Below are positions 37,301-45,140 of a DNA stretch of 64,000 nucleotides, piece after piece; position 1 is the first letter of the stretch, and each line of letters starts with the position of its first letter. This stretch comes from Schaalia vaccimaxillae DSM 15804. GTDB taxonomy: Bacteria; Actinomycetota; Actinomycetes; Actinomycetales; Actinomycetaceae. The position numbers were made by a program, and so were the translations under genes. The stretch spans positions 1 to 64,000 of the forward strand of contig NZ_ATUX01000008.1 of assembly GCF_000420425.1 (NCBI RefSeq). The letters run 5' to 3'. Under the pieces are notes generated by a model. The model saw only the letters and a program-made list of their open reading frames with translations, searched no databases and had not been told where the DNA came from.

Positions 37301-38988
37301 TTACGTAAAGCATCTTCTTGATTACCTGAACCCGCAAAGACCACCTGGTGTGCGACTCCGCGCTGTGCAAGAAGGCCGGACGCCTCGATAAGTAGATCGA
37401 GGCCTTCGTATGGAACCATGCTGCCGGCAAAACCAATAACGGGCACATCAGTACGGATGCCTTTAGCCTTCGCATACTCTTCATCTCGAGGTAGCGGCAA
37501 GAATACATCTGTGTTCACGCCATTGGGAACGACACTGATCTTATCCGCATCAATTCCACGTTCAATCAAACTCTCACGCACTTGGCGTGTAATGGCAAAA
37601 ACATGATCAGCTTCTGAGGCAACCAAAGTTTCCATGTCCTCAAGAGTCTGAAAATGTTCCGACCCTGCCCAATCAGGCTTAGCAGCCGCTTGCGACAGTT
37701 CCCAGAACCCTCTCACCTCGTAGACAAAAGGAACCCCCAGGCGGCGTGCAGCGATGAGCGCCGACAAACCTGTCACATGGTTCGATGCTGCTTGGATAAC
37801 AGCGGGCCTTTGGACGAGCCCCTCACGCACAAAAGCGTCAGCGGCCTCAATGACGTACCTATCCAACGGCTGCCTGCCCCATGACGAGCCTGGAATATGG
37901 ATGTAGTCGATGCCATCAATCTCGATAACTGAACGCTCCTGGAGGGGGCGTTCACGATCCACAGGCGTATCCCAGGGATAGCCCGCACGAGCCACGACGG
38001 TCAGGTCCATCCCTGCTGAACGAATACCAGCGGCCACTCCCCTGGTGCGGGTCGAATACCCATTCGAGTTGAACGCTGGTGTTGAATGTACGCAGTACAT
38101 CAAACGGTTGCGTTCAGGGTTAAAAGCTGCGCTGGCAGTCCTGGGAGGAATTGCCTCTTGAATATTCTTCAAGCGTTCAATCCCAAAAATAAGAGGAATC
38201 ACCAGCGCATCACGTTGGGAAAGCTGGTCGACGTACTCTTGATTTTCATTGACGAGTTTGACGCACTCAGACAGATTTCCCAGTTGGTACCACTCGCGGT
38301 GCAAAAGACGCACAAAAGTACCAGGCGAAGGATTCTCCGCAAAATCCTCTCGGAGCTGATCAACTGACCATTCCTTATAGTTGGGTCGAGCTGGTTGGCT
38401 TGTCCGCACATCAGACATCGTCTGTTTGCTTGCTGAGGTCGAGGGCGCCTGGGCTGGCTTTACCAATGGTTGAGCAGCAACCGGAGCCTGTGTCGTGGTA
38501 GCACTCTGCGCAGCCGCGATCGGCTTTTGCGCGGTTTCCTCAGATGCCATGGTCTGCGTTGATCGTGCTCCATCTTGATTTGTGAAGGCACGGCGAACGA
38601 CGCGACCAGGCTCAAGCAAGGTATTGCCAAGCCGATAGGAACGAGACCCTCGCACCCTCCTAAGATCGGCTCGCAGGCGTATCTCTTCCTGTTTGCTCTT
38701 CTTGAGTTCTAGCTGACTGTCAGCAAGACGTTTCTTGAGGTCACGACGAATATCTTCGCCTTCGACACGCTTGGCTTTGTGCCAACGAACATCCTTTTGA
38801 AGCTGCAGCTTCTCCCTCTCAAGGGCCTCGACTCGCTTTTCTAGCTCAATGGCAGCGTCGCGGAATCGCTGCTCACGAGGGTTCAAGTTAGTTGCACGCC
38901 GCTCATCCTCGTTTTGACGATCCTGCGCCAAAGTTCGCAGACGAACCAAATCATCCAGGCTGCGTTTTTCATCTTCAAAAGTCGTCAT
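34384..38988 (-). CDS. Giant three-module glycosyltransferase
   Basis: A 1534-residue protein. Residues 1-115 are a charged coiled coil; 115-200 are a Gln/Ala/Thr/Ser linker. About 295-700 is a GT4-type transferase (LMYCVHSTPAFNSNGYSTRT; ISVVPNGVNTDVFLPL; PLKPLEAFSAMKAVVMSD). About 720-1090 is a CgeB/DUF3880-like transferase (LDFVFIESAWRGNSGQWH; FWNKEDPVHFE; VVEIAASGGVVLSGPG). About 1130-1534 is a further GT-B-like module (LLCRIHLQEIFRPY; VGIVPERKRLDLAVDVL; ADGAASGATPVSFAW). It probably builds several linkages of a repeat unit on the cytoplasmic side. ATG at 38988. Upstream is wecC (57 nt); downstream the heparinase-like gene overlaps. The middle module is clearly paralogous to the protein at 45141-47087. 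Confidence 0.82.
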   Translation of the reverse strand: MTTFEDEKRSLDDLVRLRTLAQDRQNEDERRATNLNPREQRFRDAAIELEKRVEALEREKLQLQKDVRWHKAKRVEGEDIRRDLKKRLADSQLELKKSKQEEIRLRADLRRVRGSRSYRLGNTLLEPGRVVRRAFTNQDGARSTQTMASEETAQKPIAAAQSATTTQAPVAAQPLVKPAQAPSTSASKQTMSDVRTSQPARPNYKEWSVDQLREDFAENPSPGTFVRLLHREWYQLGNLSECVKLVNENQEYVDQLSQRDALVIPLIFGIERLKNIQEAIPPRTASAAFNPERNRLMYCVHSTPAFNSNGYSTRTRGVAAGIRSAGMDLTVVARAGYPWDTPVDRERPLQERSVIEIDGIDYIHIPGSSWGRQPLDRYVIEAADAFVREGLVQRPAVIQAASNHVTGLSALIAARRLGVPFVYEVRGFWELSQAAAKPDWAGSEHFQTLEDMETLVASEADHVFAITRQVRESLIERGIDADKISVVPNGVNTDVFLPLPRDEEYAKAKGIRTDVPVIGFAGSMVPYEGLDLLIEASGLLAQRGVAHQVVFAGSGNQEDALRKAGQSAGNRIKFLGRLPIDEMPRLLSTFDIMPIPRRSLAVTEMVSPLKPLEAFSAMKAVVMSDVAPHRDLAGEFQERALLFTADDSGELASALEQLIVDDDLRHIIGRQARLWTLDERRWNIIGTTMVSQHAALAAAQSADRRSNHQIHRRARIGLIADEFTTKTLAPSTDLVILDRQNWATQLEAENLDFVFIESAWRGNSGQWHRGVGRYEDEEFKDISALLCECRSRGIPSVFWNKEDPVHFERFKATAALCDHILTTDANLIPDYLGLPGAVTKTVSSLPFYAQPKIHNPLPTTREFTSTVAYAGTYYGDRYKDRSQVLRTLLEASKPYGLTIFDRQADNPDSPYQFPEGLREYSRGAIPYDEVLASYKSHLAHINVNSVTESPTMFSRRVVEIAASGGVVLSGPGRGINEVFSGLIPVAENSEEVDLYLRAWTASGEERLREAWRQLRAIHRSHTIDSALKIIGQTLGLDFAPATVQFRYGLIVDNLDQPAAQEILKQSVVPLSVFAHSIDEDGRTLLEKYGIAVVEHSSFDPVGLDWMGRFSLGLPRTWFEDLLSSSRYGHWPAIAATTADDQGPLTQLVRFGISGGIRPEIVSVTTGDDLDAIGHRLDQQSEAGISLLMPPLSGQREYTEPVETYVQSSFAQTVLVAGHDLKFMQPLLEALEKNGNRVLIDQWHGHSGHDETKSLQLLEEADVIWCEWGLGNLEWYSKNVRPHQRLLCRIHLQEIFRPYMRRANHACVDQYIFIGELIRQAAVISHGVPEEKTVVIPNMVAVEDLELPKVDGAEHNLGLVGIVPERKRLDLAVDVLERLLKTDSTYRLFIKGKRPEEYEWMANRPEEMEYYEEVYSRIDRLNARFPDAVTFDPHGSDMAQWYRKIGIALSVSDFESFHYTIADGAASGATPVSFAWAGSDLLYPREWLVSSAEQMANQILAGRKRDSGQDAAVIRELYGQDVVIQRLMRAIQGLA

Positions 38989-39045
38989 TACTTCACCTAA
39001 GAATCCAAGGCCTACATCAGTGCGTCTTGTCCGTCAGCACGCAGT

Positions 39046-40299
39046 TCAAACAGCGTGGCGAAAAACCCCGCGCGTGTCGATGAGAGTTTTATCGGCAAAA
39101 ACCGCACGATCAAGAGCTCGAATCTCTTTATGATCCACCAACAAGACAATGATGTCAGCCGCCTCAATTGCCTCATGGAGATCAGCCAGTTCAAGGTTTC
39201 CAATACCTTCAAGTTTCTTCGGCAAAATATCAATATTTGGCTCGACTGCCAGAACTTTTGCTTCCGGCAGCTGCTCCGAAATCTCCTTCGTAATGTCAAG
39301 AGCCGGAGACTCGCGAAGATCGTCAATGTCGGCCTTGAATGCCAAGCCCAACGCTGCGATAACGGGAGACTCAATGCCCTGAACAGCCTCTTGCACCTTG
39401 TCAATCACATATTGCGGCTTAGAGTCATTAACTTCGCGTGCGTCGCGAATGATCTTCGCGTCGTTGGGAAGAGCTGAAACAATGAACCACGGATCCACCG
39501 CAATGCAGTGACCTCCAACACCCGGGCCAGGGTTGAGGATATTGACGCGCGGATGTCGATTAGCCAACTCAATGAGTTCCCATACATCGATGCCAAGCTT
39601 TTCACACAAGATCGAGAGTTCGTTTGCGAAAGCAATATTGACGTCACGGAATGAATTTTCGGTGAGCTTAGCCATCTCAGCGGTCTTGGCATCGGTAAGA
39701 ACCAATTCGCCCTCACAGAACGTCGCATAAACGTCGCGAGCCATCCTGGCTGCTTCGGGGGTGACGCCGCCGATGATTCGCGCATTCGACACCATTTCGA
39801 TCATGATGCGTCCGGGCAGAACCCGCTCCGGGCAGTGAGCGAAATGCACGACTGGCTTACAATCCGCCCCGTCAATCGACAGATCCGGACGTTCAGCGAG
39901 AATCACATCCGCCATGTGCTCTGTAGTTCCAGGAGGCGAAGTGGACTCAAGAATCACCAATTCATCGCCAACCAACTGAGGCGCAATGTTACGAGCTGCC
40001 GTTTCGATATACGACAAATCGGCTTCGTGATGCTGCCCTTTAAAAGGAGTGGGGACCGCAACGATATAAACATCCGAATGCGGGGTGTCTTTCTGTGCGG
40101 AAAGTAAACCGGACTTCACAACGTCGGCAACAACCTCTCCTAGTCCTTCTTCAACGAAAGGCAATTCACCGCGATTTACAGCATCCACATGACGGTCAGA
40201 AACATCCACGCCGTAGACCCGAGCACCTGCTCTTGCAAGCACTGCAGCGGTGGGCAAACCAATATATCCAAGACCAATGACACAGACAGACAACGACAT
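39046..40299 (-). CDS. wecC: UDP-N-acetyl-D-mannosamine dehydrogenase
   Basis: A 417-residue nucleotide-sugar dehydrogenase oxidising UDP-ManNAc to UDP-ManNAcA. NAD site VIGLGYIGLPTAAVLARAG starts at residue 7, followed by VAVPTPFK, LESTSPPGTTEHM, the central helix ELANRHPRVNILNPGPGVGGHCIAVDPWF with the catalytic Cys, and C-terminal LGLAFKADIDDLRESPALDI. Family length is normal. It is the first gene of a minus-strand run (wecC, giant GT, heparinase-like, synthase remnant). The partner wecB is 10 kb away on the other strand, so ManNAcA is expected in the surface polymer. Confidence 0.95.
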   Translation of the reverse strand: MSLSVCVIGLGYIGLPTAAVLARAGARVYGVDVSDRHVDAVNRGELPFVEEGLGEVVADVVKSGLLSAQKDTPHSDVYIVAVPTPFKGQHHEADLSYIETAARNIAPQLVGDELVILESTSPPGTTEHMADVILAERPDLSIDGADCKPVVHFAHCPERVLPGRIMIEMVSNARIIGGVTPEAARMARDVYATFCEGELVLTDAKTAEMAKLTENSFRDVNIAFANELSILCEKLGIDVWELIELANRHPRVNILNPGPGVGGHCIAVDPWFIVSALPNDAKIIRDAREVNDSKPQYVIDKVQEAVQGIESPVIAALGLAFKADIDDLRESPALDITKEISEQLPEAKVLAVEPNIDILPKKLEGIGNLELADLHEAIEAADIIVLLVDHKEIRALDRAVFADKTLIDTRGVFRHAV

Positions 40300-40416
40300 C
40301 TTTTAATACTCGATTCGTGTTGAATAGGTTCCCATTCGATTGGCCACAATGGGATTAATTCGAAGCGTACCTGAAAATTAGTAGGGGCCCAATGTTTCTG
40401 ACCTGTTGGAAACAGA

Positions 40417-40454
40417 AAAGCTCGCCTGCCCTATTTTCAGGGCAGGCGAGCTTT
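40417..40454 (-). terminator. Terminator of rplK-rplA
   Basis: Perfect 16-bp arms AAAGCTCGCCTGCCCT (40417-40432) and AGGGCAGGCGAGCTTT (40439-40454) with a 6-nt loop lie 21 nt past the rplA stop, and a TTTTCTGTTT stretch follows on the minus strand. Confidence 0.9.
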
Positions 40455-40475
40455 AGGAATGTAGGAGCCGCCAAT

Positions 40476-41192
40476 TCAGGACGCGTCAGCCGACGCGACG
40501 TTCTTGGTCTTGGTGGAATCCAGCGGGATGCCGGGGCCCATGGTGGTGGACACGGTGGCCTTCTGGATGTAACGCCCCTTGGAGGAAGCCGGCTTGAGAC
40601 GCAGGACCTCGTCGAGGACAGCGGCGTAGTTCTCAGCCAGCTGCTCAGCAGTGAAGGAGGACTTGCCAACAATGAACGCCAGGTTCGCGTGCTTGTCAAC
40701 GCGGAACTCAATACGGCCGCCCTTGATCTCCTTGATCGCCTTGGCGACGTCCATGGTGACGGTACCGGTCTTCGGGTTCGGCATCAGGCCACGGGGGCCG
40801 AGGACGCGGCCGAGGCGGCCGACCTTGCCCATGAGGTCCGGGGTAGCAACGGCGACATCAAAGTCGGTGTAGCCCTTGGCAACCTTTTCGATCAGTTCGT
40901 CGCCGCCGACCTCGTCGGCTCCGGCGTCGATGGCTTCCTGTGCGCGCTCGCCAACGGCGAAGACCAAGACCCGGGCGGTCTTGCCGGTGCCGTGCGGCAG
41001 GGAAACGGTGCCACGGACCATCTGATCAGCCTGGCGGGGATCGACGCCCAGTCGGAAGACGACCTCGACGGTCGAATCGAACTTGGTAACGACGGTCTCC
41101 TTAGCCAGCTTCATGGCCTCGAGGGGGATGTAGGGAACGTCCGCGTGGACCTTCTCGGCCGCTGCGCGGTAGCTCTTGGAGCGCTTAGTCAT
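40476..41192 (-). CDS. rplA: 50S ribosomal protein uL1
   Basis: A 238-residue uL1 of normal length; it forms the mobile L1 stalk and in many bacteria represses its own operon. Signature blocks are [70 protein letters not shown] and [25 protein letters not shown] at 41192 has AAGGAG upstream. It lies 69 nt after rplK. Normally rplJ follows; here glycan genes intervene. Confidence 0.98.
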   Translation of the reverse strand: MTKRSKSYRAAAEKVHADVPYIPLEAMKLAKETVVTKFDSTVEVVFRLGVDPRQADQMVRGTVSLPHGTGKTARVLVFAVGERAQEAIDAGADEVGGDELIEKVAKGYTDFDVAVATPDLMGKVGRLGRVLGPRGLMPNPKTGTVTMDVAKAIKEIKGGRIEFRVDKHANLAFIVGKSSFTAEQLAENYAAVLDEVLRLKPASSKGRYIQKATVSTTMGPGIPLDSTKTKNVASADAS

Positions 41193-41261
41193 TCTGCTTC
41201 TTCTCCTTGCAGTCGTGGGATTCGGGCAGCGCCTGCCCTACCACTGGGGTTTAAGTCTGGA

Positions 41262-41693
41262 TCAGTCCTCGACCGTGATGCCCATGGAACGGGCGGTGCC
41301 GGCAATGATCTTGGCCGCAGCCTCGACGTCATTGGCGTTGAGATCAACCATCTTGGCCTGACCGATTTCGCGAGCCTGATCCATGGTGATGGAGCCAACC
41401 TTGACGGTGTTCGGGGTGCCCGAACCCTTCTGGAGGCCAGCAGCCTTCTTGATCATCTCGGAAGCCGGAGGAGTCTTGAGGACGAACGTGAAGGAACGAT
41501 CCTCGTACACGGTGATCTCGACCGGAACGATCGAGCCACGCTGGGACTCGGTAGCGGCGTTGTATGCCTTGGTGAACTCAACGATGTTCACGCCGTGCTG
41601 GCCCAGAGCAGGGCCGACGGGCGGAGCGGGTGTGGCGGAACCGGCTGCGATCTGAAGCTTGATCAGGCCGGTGACCTTCTTCTTCGGTGCCAT
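41262..41693 (-). CDS. rplK: 50S ribosomal protein uL11
   Basis: A 143-residue uL11, part of the GTPase-associated centre. [40 protein letters not shown] at the N-terminus and the C-terminal rRNA-binding domain ([44 protein letters not shown]) are both complete. It follows nusG after a 156-nt gap, which may contain its own promoter or leader. Confidence 0.98.
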   Translation of the reverse strand: MAPKKKVTGLIKLQIAAGSATPAPPVGPALGQHGVNIVEFTKAYNAATESQRGSIVPVEITVYEDRSFTFVLKTPPASEMIKKAAGLQKGSGTPNTVKVGSITMDQAREIGQAKMVDLNANDVEAAAKIIAGTARSMGITVED

Positions 41694-41849
41694 TGTTAAT
41701 TCGGGTCTTTCTACGGATTTCCCGCAACGGCGGATGCCGTACGGGGATGAGTACCCGGCTCACACTGCCGTAGGCATAGTGAACCCAGTACGCACGAGTG
41801 ATGATCCTATCGCGCACCCAGACCTTGTCCCAAGTCCGGGTGCTCGACG

Positions 41850-42617
41850 TCACTGTTCGAGCTTTTGAACCTGATCGAAGTTGAGCTCCAAAGGAGTTTC
41901 GCGTTCGAAGATCGTCACCAGAACCTTGAGCTTTTGGGTCTCGGGCATGATTTCCGAAATCGTTGCACTCATCGTCTCGAACGGACCATCCGTGACGGTG
42001 ACAACTTCGCCAACCTCGTAGGCAAGCTGAACTTCCTGAACAGGAGCAGGGCCCTGCTTGGCTGCAACAGCGGCCTCCTCGAGGACGTTTGGCGTGAGCA
42101 GCATGACGACCTCGTCAACCGACAGAGGAACGGGGTTATGTTGGTCGCCGACGAAACCTGTGACGGCCGGCGTTTCTTTGACGACACGGTAGGACTCCTC
42201 ATTGAAGTCCATGCAGACGATAACGTAGCCGGGGATACGCACGCGACGCACGCGTTTCTTGGCAGAACCACGGAATTCCATGACGTATTCGTCTGGAACC
42301 TCGACAGAAAAAATGGATTCTTCCATGTTCTGGGAGGTGATGCGCTGCTCCAGGTTGGCCTTGACTTTGCGTTCGTGGCCCGAGTAGGTGTGCAGGACGT
42401 ACCAGTCACCGGGGGACATGTAGATCTGCTTACGCAGCTTTTCGATCGGGTCCTCGCCCTCTGATTCGCTAGAGGTCTCTTCTGCCTCGTTTTGCGCAGA
42501 TTCGTCTACTGAGACAGCTTCGATCTCAGCGTCAGCCGCATCGGTTTCAGTTTCTTCAACCTCTTCGACGACAGACTCGTCAAACTCAACCTCAGTGGGG
42601 TTCATTTCCTCGCTCAC
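41850..42617 (-). CDS. nusG: Transcription termination/antitermination factor NusG
   Basis: A 255-residue NusG. The first 75 residues are a strongly acidic Glu/Asp-rich extension typical of actinobacteria. The NGN domain that contacts RNA polymerase starts at [23 protein letters not shown], and the KOW domain is [21 protein letters not shown] near the C-terminus. GTG at 42617 is chosen for its AGGAGG box with 6-nt spacing. It follows secE after a 93-nt gap containing a hairpin. Confidence 0.96.
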   Translation of the reverse strand: MSEEMNPTEVEFDESVVEEVEETETDAADAEIEAVSVDESAQNEAEETSSESEGEDPIEKLRKQIYMSPGDWYVLHTYSGHERKVKANLEQRITSQNMEESIFSVEVPDEYVMEFRGSAKKRVRRVRIPGYVIVCMDFNEESYRVVKETPAVTGFVGDQHNPVPLSVDEVVMLLTPNVLEEAAVAAKQGPAPVQEVQLAYEVGEVVTVTDGPFETMSATISEIMPETQKLKVLVTIFERETPLELNFDQVQKLEQ

Positions 42618-42672
42618 GCGCTTCCTCCTGGCACCGCTTGTGCGGCAGTCGCGGCTGGGCAACTGTAAAAGG

Positions 42673-42702
42673 AACCCGCCTGCAGATTCCTGCGGGCGGG
42701 TT
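42673..42702 (-). terminator. Hairpin between secE and nusG
   Basis: AACCCGCC (42673-42680) and GGCGGGTT (42695-42702) form an 8-bp stem with a 14-nt loop. On the minus strand it is followed by CCTTTTAC, on the plus strand by TTTC. It could partially terminate between secE and nusG or act as an attenuator. Confidence 0.5.
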
Positions 42703-42710
42703 TTTCAGCT

Positions 42711-43007
42711 TCAGCCGAAGATCAATGAGGCTAGCTTACCGAATCCAAAGTCCAAAAGACCGGCAAAAGCCATGATTGCGACCACAAAAACGATCACAAC
42801 GGTGAAATACGTCCAGGTTTCCTGCCCTGTCGGGTAGGTCACCTTCTTCATTTCAGCGATGACCTGGGTAATGAAAATCCAGATTCGCTTGAAGATGTTG
42901 GGCTTCTTTTCAGATTCTTCAACTCTGCGATCACGCGAGGGAGTAGCGCCCTGCTTGGAACGATCACGGCGCACGGAGTCGCCGCCGGTAACGGTGGTGT
43001 CACTCAT
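42711..43007 (-). CDS. secE: Protein translocase subunit SecE
   Basis: A 98-residue single-span SecE. The hydrophilic N-terminus (about 1-40) leads to the conserved amphipathic segment FITQVIAEMKKVTYPTGQETW and a C-terminal transmembrane helix (FTVVIVFVVAIMAFAGLLDFGF). It is an essential partner of SecY in the membrane. It sits between tRNA-Trp and nusG, the standard gene order. ATG at 43007 has AAAGGGGA upstream. Confidence 0.96.
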   Translation of the reverse strand: MSDTTVTGGDSVRRDRSKQGATPSRDRRVEESEKKPNIFKRIWIFITQVIAEMKKVTYPTGQETWTYFTVVIVFVVAIMAFAGLLDFGFGKLASLIFG

Positions 43008-43036
43008 CGACTTCCCCTTTTAGCTCTAAATCGAAC

Positions 43037-43112
43037 TGGCAGGGCAGGCGGGACTCGAACCCACAACCGCCGGTTTTGGAGACCGGTGCGCTACCAATTG
43101 CGCCACTGCCCT
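43037..43112 (-). tRNA. tRNA-Trp (anticodon CCA), CCA end encoded
   Basis: The minus strand has acceptor AGGGCAG (43112-43106) pairing with CTGCCCT (43047-43041), discriminator G at 43040 and an encoded CCA at 43039-43037. The anticodon loop is CTCCAAA (anticodon CCA) and the T-arm is GGGTTCGAGTCCC. tRNA-Trp next to secE is the usual actinobacterial arrangement. Confidence 0.96.
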
Positions 43113-43186
43113 ACTGCAGGTCAACAACCTGCCCGACCGAGTTTAGGGAAGTGGCAGGCACATGTCCAACCGGTGAGGGATGAGCC

Positions 43187-44113
43187 TCACTTTTTCCGGT
43201 GGAAAGGGGCAGAACGAGCAACAACTGAGGAGTCTGCATCGGAAAGAACAAACTCCTCTGGCGAGAACTTATCTTGAGCATCAGCTAGAAGGCGAGCAGC
43301 CTCCTCGTGTTTGCCTTCAGCAATCTTCCACGCCCACAAACGGTAGGCCCGAGCCGTCTCCCAAGCTGGCCCGTCTGCAACCAGACGGCCCTGATGCATC
43401 CAGATGGCGCGGGTACACATTTCCTCGATAGTTTGAGCCGCATGAGACACCAAAAAGACGGTTCCTGCAGCTTGACGAATCTCTGTTAAAACACCTTCAG
43501 ACCGCTTCTTGAACGCCGCATCGCCAGTGCCCAGTGCTTCATCAATGAGCAGGATATCAGGCTGCGAAGCCGCATTAATGGCGAACCGCAGCCGAGCGCC
43601 CATGCCTGAAGAATACGTTCTCATCGGTCGATAGATTGAGTCGCCAATTCCAGCCAACTCTGCAATCGCAGGAATTGCCTCCTTCATATCTTGGGAAGAC
43701 AACCCCATTGCAAGGCATCCAAGTTCGATATTACGTATCCCGGTTAGGTCAGGCACGAGGGCAGCCCCGACTCCCAACAACGTTGGCTGCGAACGAGCCA
43801 AGATTCTGCCACTAATGGGCGGCTCAACTCCGGCGATCATCCTGAGCAGAGTCGATTTGCCAGATCCATTTAATCCCAGGATGCCAACAGACTCTCCTGT
43901 CCGCACCACCATTGAGACGTCATTGACGGCGCGCACATTGACTTTGATTGGACGGCGAGACAAGCGGTGGAGGAGTTTTGCCCCCACACTCGCGGTCTTA
44001 ATAGCTTCACGATCAGTCGTCTCGGTTCGGTACACCTGATGGACGTGGTCGACCACCACGGAAGGTTCACCGAGTCTGACCTCAATTCCTTTCTTGTACG
44101 CCTCGTCTTCCAT
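43187..44113 (-). CDS. Polysaccharide/teichoic-acid ABC exporter ATPase
   Basis: A 308-residue ATPase of the Wzt/TagH/KpsT type. Walker A GLNGSGKST, signature YSSGMGARLRFAI and Walker B ILLIDEALGTGD are intact. VRAVNDVSMVVRTGESVGILGLNG is typical of the export family, and a 55-residue C-terminal tail follows. ATG at 44113 is preferred (AGAGGG 5 nt upstream) and overlaps the permease stop by a few bases; ATGs at 44131 and 44143 are alternatives. With the permease it would flip or export a lipid-linked glycan made by the neighbouring transferases. Confidence 0.9.
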   Translation of the reverse strand: MEDEAYKKGIEVRLGEPSVVVDHVHQVYRTETTDREAIKTASVGAKLLHRLSRRPIKVNVRAVNDVSMVVRTGESVGILGLNGSGKSTLLRMIAGVEPPISGRILARSQPTLLGVGAALVPDLTGIRNIELGCLAMGLSSQDMKEAIPAIAELAGIGDSIYRPMRTYSSGMGARLRFAINAASQPDILLIDEALGTGDAAFKKRSEGVLTEIRQAAGTVFLVSHAAQTIEEMCTRAIWMHQGRLVADGPAWETARAYRLWAWKIAEGKHEEAARLLADAQDKFSPEEFVLSDADSSVVARSAPFHRKK

Positions 44114-44114
44114 C

Positions 44115-45041
44115 TCAACCCTCTCGTCCATAAGACTCTTCATGCGACCAGAAAATGACGAATCCCAGGACAAAGGTTCCCAGTACCCAAGCCAGAACAT
44201 ATGCCCACTGAGATGTTTCGGGGATAGTGTCATATACCAGGCATTGGCGCATGAGATTGAGCACCTGATAGCCCGGATTGGCCGTCATTAACGCCATGAC
44301 AGCGGGGTGGTCTGCGAATCTGTCGATCGAAAAGAAAATACCCGAACCATAGAACCAGAAACGGGATAATAGCGGCCAAATAAACTTCAAGTCAGGAATA
44401 CGGGCGGTCAGACTGGCAGTGATCAAAGCTAAGCCGATCGAAAATATCCATACAAGGACCACCACCGGCACAACAAGAATCCATGTTGTGCTCGGTTTGA
44501 CGTGGGGCGGAACCACCATGATGAATAAAATGGTTGCCAAAAGTACAGGGAGAAAGTCGAAAAGCCCTCGCAAACTCCATGAGAACACCAATGATGCTCT
44601 CGGGAAAGAAAAGGCACGCAGCATATTTTTTGCGCCTGGCAGGATCGTGCCGCCTGAGTTCAATCCGGCTTGCATCAGGCCAAAGGTATTCATCCCGACA
44701 ACCAGATAGGCCAAAAAATTATCGATGCCCCGTCCCGTTTGCAAAAGCAAACCAAAGATCGCAAAGAACACCATTGCATCCAAAAACGGCCGAAGAATCA
44801 GCCATGTTTTTCCCAAGGTGGTTCCGCGGGAGGAAGAGAATGCCTTGGCGCGTGAATCCGCAAGAATAAAGAATCTACGTTGCCAGATCTTGCGGCAGTA
44901 CTCGAAAATTCCTGGCCGCGCTGAGACCGGATGCAGACGCCAAGTGGGCACTGTTTTAACTCTGCTTTGACCGTGTTCGATCAAAGCAGCGGCCACCCAC
45001 TGACCTAGGTCATCAAAGGATTCAGATCGTTGGCTCATCAT
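44115..45041 (-). CDS. Polysaccharide ABC-2 exporter permease
   Basis: A 308-residue ABC-2-type permease (TagG/Wzm/RfbD-like). A cytoplasmic N-terminus of about 75 residues is followed by the SRGTTLGKTWLILRPFLDAMVFFAIFGLLLQTGRG block, typical of O-antigen/teichoic acid exporters, then about six membrane segments. The PGYQVLNLMRQCLVYD region near 255 is also characteristic. It lies directly upstream of, and overlaps, its ATPase gene. ATG at 45041. Confidence 0.92.
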   Translation of the reverse strand: MMSQRSESFDDLGQWVAAALIEHGQSRVKTVPTWRLHPVSARPGIFEYCRKIWQRRFFILADSRAKAFSSSRGTTLGKTWLILRPFLDAMVFFAIFGLLLQTGRGIDNFLAYLVVGMNTFGLMQAGLNSGGTILPGAKNMLRAFSFPRASLVFSWSLRGLFDFLPVLLATILFIMVVPPHVKPSTTWILVVPVVVLVWIFSIGLALITASLTARIPDLKFIWPLLSRFWFYGSGIFFSIDRFADHPAVMALMTANPGYQVLNLMRQCLVYDTIPETSQWAYVLAWVLGTFVLGFVIFWSHEESYGREG

Positions 45042-45140
45042 TCAACTTCCCACGCAATCATCGCCAGGTCATCCGTGTTGTCTTTCCCGAAAGAATACGA
45101 TGTTATTCGACCATCTGTGAGCGCCGAGGCCGTCCACTGG

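Noticed and set aside
43171-43197. GTGAGG/CCTCAC stem followed by TTTTT on plus at the 3' end of the exporter ATPase
   Set aside because: The T-run is on the strand opposite to the gene and no plus-strand gene ends here.
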